Source: a virus. Taken from it: 59,501 nucleotides of DNA. The translations under genes were made by a program, and so were the position numbers. Below, piece by piece: positions 53,112 to 59,501 of the stretch (its first letter is position 1; each line of letters starts with the position of its first letter). The DNA lies in the IMG/VR virus record IMGVR_UViG_3300025767_000017, positions 1 to 59,501 of that record. One strand, written 5' to 3'. The notes beneath the pieces were generated by a model. That model did no database searches. It was not told where the DNA came from and worked only from the letters and a program-made list of their open reading frames with translations.

Positions 53112-53957
53112 ATGAGACCCAAGAACTATCTAAACAATAAAGACATACTTAAAGAAATACATAGATCAAAAAACACGTTTAATAGTTACGTAGAACCAAC
53201 ATATGGCGATTATGATATTATCTTACCTAGCGTAGATAAAATTAATCGATTGACAGTTGCAGAAGCGAAACGCAACAAAGCAAAAAAGATGTCTTCGACA
53301 GAATATGATCGAAGAAAATCACTCGGTGAAAAAGTAAAACAAGCAGAGTGCGAAACTCTAGCATCAGAAATTACAAAAGAAGAATTAATCTTCCGTGTTA
53401 TGACTTTTGATCATATTCCAGAAGAACCGGGTCGTAAAAAGAACCCAAAGACCGTAGCAGATACAAAGATTAAACTTCCGTTTCCGCCGTTTCAACATTA
53501 CAAATATAACGAAAACGACGAACTTATTTTAGTTGGTAAAAGTCACTGGGTAGGTGGCATGGACAACGGACATTTTAGCTTAGACCACGGTAAAGCAACT
53601 AATCAACTTGCAATGATGTGGTTAAAACTTGTTGACCGTTACGCAACACGCGGCAACGTTCGTGGTTATACCTATAATGACGAAATGAAAGGTCAAGCAA
53701 TCCTACAACTTGCGCAAATCGGCTTGCAGTTTGACGAATCTAAGTCAGATAATCCGTTTGCATACTATACAGCCGCAGTTACTAACAGTTTTGTACGTGT
53801 TATCAACATTGAAAAGCGTAATCAGAATATTAGAGACGACATTTTAGAAATGAATGACTTAGATCCTAGTTATACGAGACAAAATGCAGGCGAATGGGAA
53901 GCTAGTGTAAAGCGAAATGAAGAAGCAGCACCTACACAGTTCACTGATTCCAAATAA
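53112..53957 (+). CDS. gp55: Late-transcription sigma factor gp55
   Basis: 281 aa against ~185 in T4. The C-terminal part holds the sigma region-2-like core: LAMMWLKLVDRYATRGNVRGYTYNDEM, then QAILQLAQIGLQFDESKSDNPFAYYTAAVTNSFVRVINIEKRNQNIRDD. These residues contact the RNA polymerase clamp and the late -10 box. The first ~140 residues are a basic extension (EAKRNKAKKMSSTEYDRRKSLGEKVKQAE). It includes KLPFPPFQHYKYNENDELILVGKSHWVGG, the usual lead-in in marine T4-like gp55. The product should direct RNA polymerase to NATAAATA boxes, found before most structural units here. Start: ATG 7 nt after AGGAG, behind the consensus sigma-70 promoter. Confidence 0.92.
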   Translation: MRPKNYLNNKDILKEIHRSKNTFNSYVEPTYGDYDIILPSVDKINRLTVAEAKRNKAKKMSSTEYDRRKSLGEKVKQAECETLASEITKEELIFRVMTFDHIPEEPGRKKNPKTVADTKIKLPFPPFQHYKYNENDELILVGKSHWVGGMDNGHFSLDHGKATNQLAMMWLKLVDRYATRGNVRGYTYNDEMKGQAILQLAQIGLQFDESKSDNPFAYYTAAVTNSFVRVINIEKRNQNIRDDILEMNDLDPSYTRQNAGEWEASVKRNEEAAPTQFTDSK

Positions 53958-53961
53958 GAGG

Positions 53962-53990
53962 TTGACAACTGTTAATTTTTGTTATATACT
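53962..53990 (+). promoter_or_regulatory. Sigma-70-type promoter for gp47-gp46
   Basis: TTGACA (53962-53967), 17-bp spacer, TATACT (53985-53990). It starts 4 bp after the gp55 stop. GGAGA follows at 54006-54010 and the TTG start of gp47 at 54018. Confidence 0.85.
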
Positions 53991-54017
53991 TTAACAAGTA
54001 TATATGGAGAACTAATC

Positions 54018-55034
54018 TTGTTTAAAAAAGCTGCGGTATTTACAGATATCCATTTTGGTCTAAAAGGCAATAGTCGTGTTCACAACGAAGATTGCGAAGA
54101 ATTTATTGATTGGTACATTCAAACTGCTAAAGATAACGGTTGCGAGACTGGTATCTTCTGCGGTGACTGGCATCATAATCGTAATTCGCTTAATCTTACC
54201 ACTATGGATGCAACAATCAGAAGCATGGAGAAGCTAGGTGCTGCATTTGAGAAGTTTTACTTCTTTGATGGTAACCACGATTTGTACTATAAAGACAAAC
54301 GTTCTGTTAACAGCACAGCATTTGCAAAGCACATTCCAGGCATTACGTTTGTTGATGAGATTCTTATTGAAGATGACGTTGCACTAGTGCCGTGGCTAGT
54401 TGGAGACGAATGGAAGAAGATGGGCGACATCAAAACAAAGTATTTGTTTGGTCACTTTGAACTTCCTAGCTTTTACATGAACGCATTGGTGCGTATGCCT
54501 GATCATGGCGACTTAAAGCCTGAACATTTTAAACATCAAGACTATGTATTCAGTGGTCACTTCCATAAAAGACAAAAACAAGGTGCTATTCATTACATTG
54601 GTAATGCATTTCCGCACAATTATGCAGATGTAGGCGATGATGATCGAGGTATGATGATACTTGACAAGGAAAACAACAAGGAACCAGAGTTTATTAACTG
54701 GCCTAACTGTCCCAAGTACCGTACTGTTACACTCAGCAACTTGATTGATAATGCAGATACCTTTATTAAGAGTAAAATGTACTTGCGTGTTACACTAGAC
54801 TTGCCTATCAGCTACGAAGAAGCAAGTTTTATCAAAGAAACCTTCATCAATACTTACAATTGCCGTGAAATTACACTAATTCCACAAAAACAGCTAGAAG
54901 AAATGAGTACAGAGCTTGATATTGCACAGTTTGAAAGTGTAGATCAAATTGTAAGCAACGAAATTGCACAACTTGACACCAACAACTATGACAAGAGCAT
55001 GCTGTTGCAGATTTATAATGGATTAGAAGCATAA
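54018..55034 (+). CDS. gp47: Recombination nuclease subunit gp47 (Mre11/SbcD-like)
   Basis: 338 aa from a TTG start with GGAGA 7 nt upstream; T4 gp47 has 339 aa. A longer frame starting at 53979 would begin inside the promoter, so I reject it. Metallophosphoesterase motifs: FTDIHFG (Asp10, His12), GDWHHNR (Asp50), DGNHDLYY, FGHFELPS and FSGHFHKRQ, the metal and phosphate ligands of Mre11 nucleases. With gp46 it makes the exo/endonuclease that resects DNA ends for recombination-dependent replication and degrades host DNA. The stop is one base before the gp46 start, so the two are co-translated in fixed ratio. Confidence 0.94.
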   Translation: MFKKAAVFTDIHFGLKGNSRVHNEDCEEFIDWYIQTAKDNGCETGIFCGDWHHNRNSLNLTTMDATIRSMEKLGAAFEKFYFFDGNHDLYYKDKRSVNSTAFAKHIPGITFVDEILIEDDVALVPWLVGDEWKKMGDIKTKYLFGHFELPSFYMNALVRMPDHGDLKPEHFKHQDYVFSGHFHKRQKQGAIHYIGNAFPHNYADVGDDDRGMMILDKENNKEPEFINWPNCPKYRTVTLSNLIDNADTFIKSKMYLRVTLDLPISYEEASFIKETFINTYNCREITLIPQKQLEEMSTELDIAQFESVDQIVSNEIAQLDTNNYDKSMLLQIYNGLEA

Positions 55035-55035
55035 T

Positions 55036-56805
55036 ATGATTAAGATCAAGGATTTAACTGTCAAAAACTTCATGAGCGTGGGCAATCAAACTCAAGCAGT
55101 AGACTTTGACCATGAACAACTAACACTTGTGCTGGGTGAAAACTTAGATCAAGGCGGAGATGACAGCGGATCACGTAATGGTACTGGTAAAACTACTATC
55201 ATTAACGCACTTAGCTATGCATTGTACGGTCAAGCACTTACAAACATCAAACGCAACAACTTAATCAACAAAACTAACTCAAAAGGTATGTTGGTTACAC
55301 TGCATTTTGAAAAGGATGGCAACGATTATCGCATTGAACGCGGTCGTTCACCTAATATCTTTAAGTTTTATGTAAACGATCAAGAAACTCTTGTAGACGA
55401 ATCGCAAGGCGACAGTAGACAAACACAAGACGACCTAAACACACTGTTGGGTATGAGCCACGATATGTTTAAACACATTGTTGCACTCAATACCTATACT
55501 GAACCGTTTTTGAGCATGCGAGTTAACGATCAACGTGCTATTATTGAGCAACTGTTGGGTATTACTATCCTTTCAGAGAAAGCAGATGCACTCAAAGAGC
55601 AAACTCGTCAGACAAAAGATGCAATTACAGAAGAAACTCTAAAGATCAATGCTATTCAAACAGCAAATGAGAAGATTGAAGCAAGTATTGAGAGTTTAAA
55701 GCGCACTCAACGTGCTTGGCAGGCTAAACACAAGCAAGATCAAGACAAACTAGCAAGTGCTATTGAAGAATTAGAGAAATTAGACATTGAAGCAGAACTT
55801 GAAGCACACGAAAAGCTAGCCAATTGGACAGAACACAACAATGCTATTACGGCTCTTAGAAAAGAACTAAGCACACTAGAGCCTGCACTGACTCGTGCAG
55901 ACAAAGCTGTTGAAAAAGTTGTCAAAGACATTGCAGAACTTGAGGATGCAACCTGCTACACATGTGGTCAGGCGTTACATGCAGATAAAAAAGCAGAAAT
56001 TGCAACTCGTAAAGACAAAGAACTACTTGACGCAACTACATACCAACAAGAGATTGCAGGTAAGGTAGTTGAAGTAATGAAAGCACTTGAAGGGATCGGT
56101 GATATCAACGGCAAGCCTACTACTTTTTATGAAAATGCTAAAGAAGCATATGAACATAGAAGTAATGTAGACAATTTAAAGCAGACTTTGGCTAATAAGG
56201 AACAAGATGACGACCCTTATGCTGTACAAATTGATGAATTGAATGAAACTGCTATACAAAAAGTCGACTGGAACGTTGTAAACGAGCTTACCAGCTATAA
56301 AGAGCATCAAGAGTTCTTGCTGAAGCTGTTAACAAACAAAGATAGTTTCATTCGCAAGAAGATCATTGATCAAAACTTAGCTTACCTAAACAACAGACTT
56401 ACATATTATCTTGACAAGATTGGATTGCCGCATCAAGTTGTGTTCCAAAACGATTTGAATGTTGAAATTACACAGCTAGGTCAGGATCTAGACTTTGATA
56501 ACTTATCACGTGGCGAACGCAACAGACTTATCTTAGGTTTGAGCTTTGCATTCCGTGATGTTTGGGAAAGTCTATATCAAAACATTAACTTGTTGTTCAT
56601 CGACGAGCTTATTGACAGCGGCATGGACACAGCAGGCGTTGAAAACTCACTGGGCATCCTTAAAAAGATGGCACGTGACCGTAATAAAAACATTTACCTT
56701 ATCTCACACAAAGATGAACTCATTGGACGAGTCAATCATGTGTTACGAGTTGTAAAAGAAAATGGATTTACTAGCTACGCCAACGATTTGGAGGTAGTAG
56801 AGTGA
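55036..56805 (+). CDS. gp46: Recombination nuclease ATPase subunit gp46 (Rad50/SbcC-like)
   Basis: 589 aa (T4 gp46: 560 aa). Walker A GSRNGTGKTT (46-54 region), a coiled-coil arm from ~170 (DALKEQTRQTKDAITEETLKI), a zinc hook CYTCGQ (Cys307, Cys310) at its tip, and a second arm. The ABC signature follows (LSRGERNRLILGL near 489), then Walker B with catalytic Glu (LLFIDE near 520) and a HKDE switch region. It is the ATP-driven partner of gp47. The zinc-hook CxxC permits dimer bridging. The frame ends in a 4-nt overlap with the next gene. Base and codon use match the neighbours. Confidence 0.95.
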   Translation: MIKIKDLTVKNFMSVGNQTQAVDFDHEQLTLVLGENLDQGGDDSGSRNGTGKTTIINALSYALYGQALTNIKRNNLINKTNSKGMLVTLHFEKDGNDYRIERGRSPNIFKFYVNDQETLVDESQGDSRQTQDDLNTLLGMSHDMFKHIVALNTYTEPFLSMRVNDQRAIIEQLLGITILSEKADALKEQTRQTKDAITEETLKINAIQTANEKIEASIESLKRTQRAWQAKHKQDQDKLASAIEELEKLDIEAELEAHEKLANWTEHNNAITALRKELSTLEPALTRADKAVEKVVKDIAELEDATCYTCGQALHADKKAEIATRKDKELLDATTYQQEIAGKVVEVMKALEGIGDINGKPTTFYENAKEAYEHRSNVDNLKQTLANKEQDDDPYAVQIDELNETAIQKVDWNVVNELTSYKEHQEFLLKLLTNKDSFIRKKIIDQNLAYLNNRLTYYLDKIGLPHQVVFQNDLNVEITQLGQDLDFDNLSRGERNRLILGLSFAFRDVWESLYQNINLLFIDELIDSGMDTAGVENSLGILKKMARDRNKNIYLISHKDELIGRVNHVLRVVKENGFTSYANDLEVVE

Positions 56806-57008
56806 TAGAAGATGATGCACATGACTTACTTGTGAAAGCATACCTTGAATATTTTAAAGCAAACGAAAAGTTTGTAAGACGAAACAGTGTACGAACACAT
56901 CGCGCAGTACGAAAGTGCCTGCGTGATATTCGTGCATTAGCCAAAGAACGTGCAGACGAAATACACGAACTGCACAATACAACACGAGTAACCAGAAAAG
57001 ACAAATAA
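56802..57008 (+). CDS. Small basic phage protein
   Basis: 68 aa, starting with GTG inside a 4-nt overlap with the gp46 stop; GGAGGT lies 6 nt upstream. It is almost wholly helical and rich in Arg/Lys/Glu (VRRNSVRTHRAVRKCLRDIRALAKERADEIHEL). Small proteins of this type follow gp46 in marine T4-like phages, but I know no function. The charged amphipathic helices would suit a nucleic-acid-binding or nuclease-accessory protein; this is inference from composition and position only. Confidence 0.75.
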   Translation: MIEDDAHDLLVKAYLEYFKANEKFVRRNSVRTHRAVRKCLRDIRALAKERADEIHELHNTTRVTRKDK

Positions 57009-57033
57009 CAATTTAGGCTCTGGTAAGTAACTG

Positions 57034-57483
57034 ATGCAGTGGACTTACCAAGGACAAACAATTGACACAATACCAGAAGAGTATGAAGGCTTTGTTTATC
57101 TTATCACCAATACCACTACAGGCCAGAAATACATAGGCAAGAAACTAGCAAGATTTAAAACTACTAAGCCACCACTCAAAGGCAAGAAGAATAAGAGACG
57201 CGGTACTAAAGAAAGCGATTGGAGAGACTACTGGGGTTCCAGTGATAGACTCAATGCAGACGTAGCCGCACTAGGCGAAGATAAGTTTACAAGAGAAATA
57301 TTATACCTATGTAAAGGTAGGGGCGAAATGTCCTACATAGAGGCAAGAGAACAATTTGACCGCAGGGTACTTGAAACTGATGAATACTACAACGGTATTA
57401 TCAATGTTAGAGTTGGCGGATCAGACAAACTCAAACAGGCATTGCTAGAACACTCCATCAAGGCAAAACAATCCAACACCTAA
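57034..57483 (+). CDS. GIY-YIG-like endonuclease
   Basis: 149 aa. The motif GFVYLITNTTTGQKYIGKK (about 19-37) is a GIY-YIG variant: VYL and YIG are separated as in the family, and a basic loop follows (KGKKNKRRGTKE). DWRDYWGSSDRL and an Arg-rich helix (FTREILYLCKGRGEMSYIEAREQF) supply the expected Arg and Glu: Glu in YIEAREQF is the likely metal ligand. Proteins like this occur in many T4-like phages, where they may cut competing DNA or be free-standing homing enzymes. The Shine-Dalgarno is weak. The stop is immediately followed by the structured noncoding region. Confidence 0.75.
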   Translation: MQWTYQGQTIDTIPEEYEGFVYLITNTTTGQKYIGKKLARFKTTKPPLKGKKNKRRGTKESDWRDYWGSSDRLNADVAALGEDKFTREILYLCKGRGEMSYIEAREQFDRRVLETDEYYNGIINVRVGGSDKLKQALLEHSIKAKQSNT

Positions 57484-58015
57484 GGTTAGCGGGCCAGTTT
57501 GCAAATACCGCTGTGGAAAAGGTCCCCTGAGAAGGACACACGTAACATATTGATCAACGCACCGGAGTGCGGAAGCCATCAGACAAATTGGGCTCACTGG
57601 TTGATATAGGTTGATTGTTGGCAATCGAAAAGCACATATGTTCATAAAAACTTCTTAGCAACAGGAACGAAGCGGAAGGTAAGAATATAGTGTACAAGCT
57701 ATAAATTTGTTTTATAGTTTATGTACTATATTCTGATGTCGACGTAGGTTGGGAAAGGTCAGAGCCCATTGAACTGTGTAATACAAATACCTATTTCCAA
57801 TGTCTATGGCTGGATAAGACTCACATGAAGTTATATCTTTTTAGACGACGGGGCCGTAACAGGTTCCGTCTGACTGAAACGATCTACATGAAATTAATAC
57901 AATATCACTTCGTAATATTGCTTGTTCATATATAAATCATTTAATTAAAACGAAGTGTAAGTAGTTTGAGCGTTAGCGAAAACTTGTATGAGCTTGCTCA
58001 TACATTAGTTGTTTA
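57484..58015 (+). ncRNA. Candidate structured non-coding RNA of unknown class
   Basis: About 530 nt without a plausible gene and visibly richer in G and C than the rest. It carries many perfect hairpins: AGCGG/CCGCT (57488-57512); CGCAC-CGGA-GTGCG (57558-57571); GATTG-TTGG-CAATC (57613-57626); a three-part helix GAATATAG..TACA..CTATAA at 57683-57733; a 9-bp stem with GU pairs, GACGGGGCC-GTAACA-GGTTCCGTC (57847-57870); the long-range pair CACTTCGT (57906-57913)/ACGAAGTG (57950-57957); and a final hairpin (57985-58004). Purine-rich unpaired stretches (GGAAAAGG, GCGGAAGG, GGGAAAGG) separate them. I found no T-arm of a tRNA, no tmRNA or RNase P core and no group I intron R/S pairing. Orientation is assumed from the flanking rightward genes. 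Confidence 0.6.
57985..58012 (+). terminator. Hairpin, possible intrinsic terminator
   Basis: TGTATGAG-CTTG-CTCATACA (57985-58004) is a perfect 8-bp stem with a 4-nt loop followed by TTAGTTGT. It sits at the end of the noncoding region and just before the late promoter, where early transcripts from gp47 would be expected to stop. The T-run is interrupted, so it may instead be part of the RNA above. Confidence 0.45.
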
Positions 58016-58026
58016 AGTAAGTTTGA

Positions 58027-58034
58027 AATAAATA
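58027..58034 (+). promoter_or_regulatory. Late promoter box AATAAATA
   Basis: 31 bp before the ATG at 58065, with AAGGAA at 58051-58056 as ribosome binding site. The only rightward late box placed properly before a gene in the window. Confidence 0.65.
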
Positions 58035-58064
58035 TATAATAATTGATATTAAGGAATAATCACA

Positions 58065-58337
58065 ATGAAGATATCTGAGTTTGCTGTTGATAGACAGGTA
58101 GATGAATTAACTGCTGGTGATGTCGGTACTGCTGCTGGAAAAGCAACTAGAGCTGTTGGTTCTGGTATTAAAAACTTTGCTAAAGGGTTTGCAAGTGGCG
58201 TTACTGGAAAAACAGCAGCACCTGCAACTAAATCTAATCCTGTACTTGATCCTATTAAGGCATCGATTGCAAAACTTAATCCTAAACAACAGGCAGCACT
58301 TAGAACACAACTTGCTAAGAAAGCAGGAGTACAATAA
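58065..58337 (+). CDS. Small late protein, probably virion-associated
   Basis: 90 aa. It begins MKISEF, then a Gly/Ala-rich middle (GDVGTAAGKATRAVGSGIKNFAKGFASGVTG) with evenly spaced small residues, and ends in a basic helix (PKQQAALRTQLAKKAGVQ). No signal peptide. It is the first gene behind a late promoter and shares TAATG with the next gene, so the pair is translated together. The Gly/Ala/Lys-rich helix resembles the C-terminal stretch of the next protein (GADAVGGALKKGAAAVG), suggesting they interact or are related. Function unknown; a head-internal or ejected protein is one possibility. Confidence 0.7.
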   Translation: MKISEFAVDRQVDELTAGDVGTAAGKATRAVGSGIKNFAKGFASGVTGKTAAPATKSNPVLDPIKASIAKLNPKQQAALRTQLAKKAGVQ

Positions 58338-59501
58338 TGAGACAGTCACAATTTAAAAAACGCACACTAATTACTGAAGGATGGAATGATCCTCGACTTA
58401 GTTTACTAGAAACAAAATATATTATTCCTTTTGTTGCTGATGTTGAACGTTATATCGTAGAAGCACAACTTACTCCAGATCAAATTAAACAATTGTTTAC
58501 CTCAGTTGAGCAAGGTGCAACTGATGCAGGCGGTAATAGAACTATGGTTGGCAAAGGAAAAGATGCTGCAAGTTTTATTAGTAAAAAGATCGATGAACTT
58601 GGCGCTCAACTAAAGCAAGCAGGCCCTGTTAAAAATGCAGATGCTAAATTTAAAGAATTAAAAGCTAAAATTGGTGCTACTGACAGTAAGGTTGTTAAAG
58701 CAATACAAGGTGTTAGTGACTGGGCTATAGCTAATCCTGGTAAAGCAAGTATTGCTGTAGGTGTGTTAACGGCAGCAGCGTCAATGGCCGGCGGACCATT
58801 AGGTGGTGCCATCGGCGGCTTCTTAGCAAGAGCAACTAAAGATTTGTTACAGGGTGCTGACCTTTCAACTGCTGTAGGAAAAGCTGCTAAGACTGGTATT
58901 GTTGGTGCCCTAGTTGGATTTGGTCTTGAAAAAATAGGTGACGTATTGGGAGATGCTCTTGCTTGGGGTAACGACACAATTAATCCGTCTTACATGACTG
59001 CTAAATGGGACTACATGGATACTGATATTGGATCAGGTGACTGGATGACTGCAAAACTAGTAGGTTATCCTGAAGACATTGAGCCTATTAGAGATATGTG
59101 GACACAAGCAAGTTCTGCGTTAGAAGCAGATAACTATGCTAAATTTGATGCAGTGTGGTCAAAAATAGAAGCAGCAGTTGACCAATTAAATAATCCAGAA
59201 TATCTTGCTTCGCTTGATGGCACTGACAAAGCAAGAGATACTTGGCAAGCTGGAATGCAAGCATTTAGTAAAATGATGGATGGAGTTGCTGCTGGCGCAC
59301 AAGGTGCAGCACAAGCAAGCGATGACAAAAAAGAAAGTGTACAACTTAATCCGTTACAAATTGAAATTGTTCTAGAATGGTGCGAAGGAACACCTGCTGT
59401 AATTCTTAACGAAGGTCCAATGGATGTACTTAAAAAAGGTGCAGACGCTGTAGGCGGAGCTCTTAAAAAAGGTGCTGCTGCTGTAGGTGCTAAAGCAGCA
59501 A
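58337..59501 (+). CDS. Glycine-zipper virion-like protein, partial
   Basis: 388 residues visible, open at the window end. ATG at 58337 overlaps the preceding stop (TAATG). A polar N-terminus (LITEGWNDPRLSLLETKYIIPFVADVERYIVEAQLTPDQI) is followed by helices. Near 130-200 two hydrophobic glycine-zipper stretches occur (ASMAGGPLGGAIGGFLARA and GIVGALVGFGLEKIGDVLGDAL), typical of membrane-inserting segments. Next comes a soluble helical part (DNYAKFDAVWSKIEAAVDQL), then a Lys/Gly/Ala-rich stretch (LKKGADAVGGALKKGAAAVG) up to the edge. Late expression and membrane-active helices suggest an ejected or head-internal protein that forms a pore or conduit, but this is inference. The remainder is missing. 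Confidence 0.7.
   Translation, partial: MRQSQFKKRTLITEGWNDPRLSLLETKYIIPFVADVERYIVEAQLTPDQIKQLFTSVEQGATDAGGNRTMVGKGKDAASFISKKIDELGAQLKQAGPVKNADAKFKELKAKIGATDSKVVKAIQGVSDWAIANPGKASIAVGVLTAAASMAGGPLGGAIGGFLARATKDLLQGADLSTAVGKAAKTGIVGALVGFGLEKIGDVLGDALAWGNDTINPSYMTAKWDYMDTDIGSGDWMTAKLVGYPEDIEPIRDMWTQASSALEADNYAKFDAVWSKIEAAVDQLNNPEYLASLDGTDKARDTWQAGMQAFSKMMDGVAAGAQGAAQASDDKKESVQLNPLQIEIVLEWCEGTPAVILNEGPMDVLKKGADAVGGALKKGAAAVGAKAA

Noticed and set aside
53979-54017. Upstream TTG start for gp47
   Set aside because: It lies inside the promoter (before and within the -10 box), so the transcript would not contain it.
57445-57645. Leftward 66-aa frame across the end of the nuclease gene
   Set aside because: No ribosome binding site, opposite to all neighbours, and most of it is complementary to the structured RNA.
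57484-58015. tRNA, tmRNA, RNase P RNA or group I intron
   Set aside because: No T-arm GTTCRA sequence with acceptor pairing, no RNase P GAGGAAAGTC block and no paired GACTA/TAGTC core were found, and no split gene flanks the region.
1-59501. CRISPR arrays, insertion sequences or integrase/attachment sites
   Set aside because: No regularly spaced repeats, transposase or integrase motifs were seen; direct repeats are all inside adhesin or lysozyme genes.

Overview
The window looks like the genome of a T4-like contractile-tailed phage (myovirus), most likely marine. It is AT-rich, gene-dense and virtually gap-free. It carries recognisable T4-type baseplate proteins (gp25, gp6, gp53, a gp5-type spike) and a T4-type late sigma factor (gp55) beside the recombination pair gp47/gp46. 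Several traits are familiar from marine T4-like phages of cyanobacteria and SAR11: a very large tail structural protein, tail fibres sharing one attachment domain, a 2OG-Fe(II) oxygenase, and N-twitch radical SAM enzymes. No photosynthesis or other host-diagnostic gene is present, so the host cannot be named.

Layout. (1) 1-5567, leftward: seven tightly overlapping genes (small unknown, two GT8-like glycosyltransferases, unknown, a third GT-like protein, two tandem radical SAM proteins, the last cut by the window edge). They sit behind their own sigma-70-type promoter (TTGACT-17-TATACT). (2) 5631-6885, leftward: a DUF6065-like protein and a 2OG-Fe(II) oxygenase whose start codon lies in a perfect 16-bp inverted repeat. 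(3) 6933-23479, leftward: host-recognition module with two giant adhesin-like proteins (2091 and 1285 aa; Calx-beta and Ig-like repeats, a 36-proline run, a polyglycine block), three fibre paralogues (one ending in a gp12-type collar domain) and a small structural protein. (4) 23500-53033, leftward: baseplate module with a 5624-aa structural protein, gp6, gp25, a gp5-like spike ending in an M15 peptidase domain, a lysozyme-like protein, a hub-like protein, gp53 and a probable tube-cap protein. (5) 53034-53111: divergent control region. (6) 53112-57483, rightward: gp55, gp47 (Mre11/SbcD-like), gp46 (Rad50/SbcC-like), a 68-aa protein and a GIY-YIG-like endonuclease, with consensus sigma-70 promoters before gp55 and gp47. 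(7) 57484-58064: about 580 nt without a gene, rich in perfect hairpins, best read as a structured non-coding RNA of unknown class plus a terminator-like hairpin and a late promoter. (8) 58065-59501, rightward: two late genes, the second a glycine-zipper virion-like protein cut by the window end.

Regulation can be read from the DNA. Sigma-70-like promoters (TTGACA/T, 17-bp spacer, TATAAT or TATACT) precede the regulator/recombination genes and the glycosyltransferase/radical SAM operon. A T4-type late motif (NATAAATA) precedes the structural transcription units (before 53033 with one mismatch, and before 43856, 23479, 18734, 13208 and 58065). Host RNA polymerase would first make gp55, and gp55 would then direct transcription of the tail genes. 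The glycosyltransferase/radical SAM operon is therefore probably an early takeover or surface-modification set and not part of the virion module it abuts.
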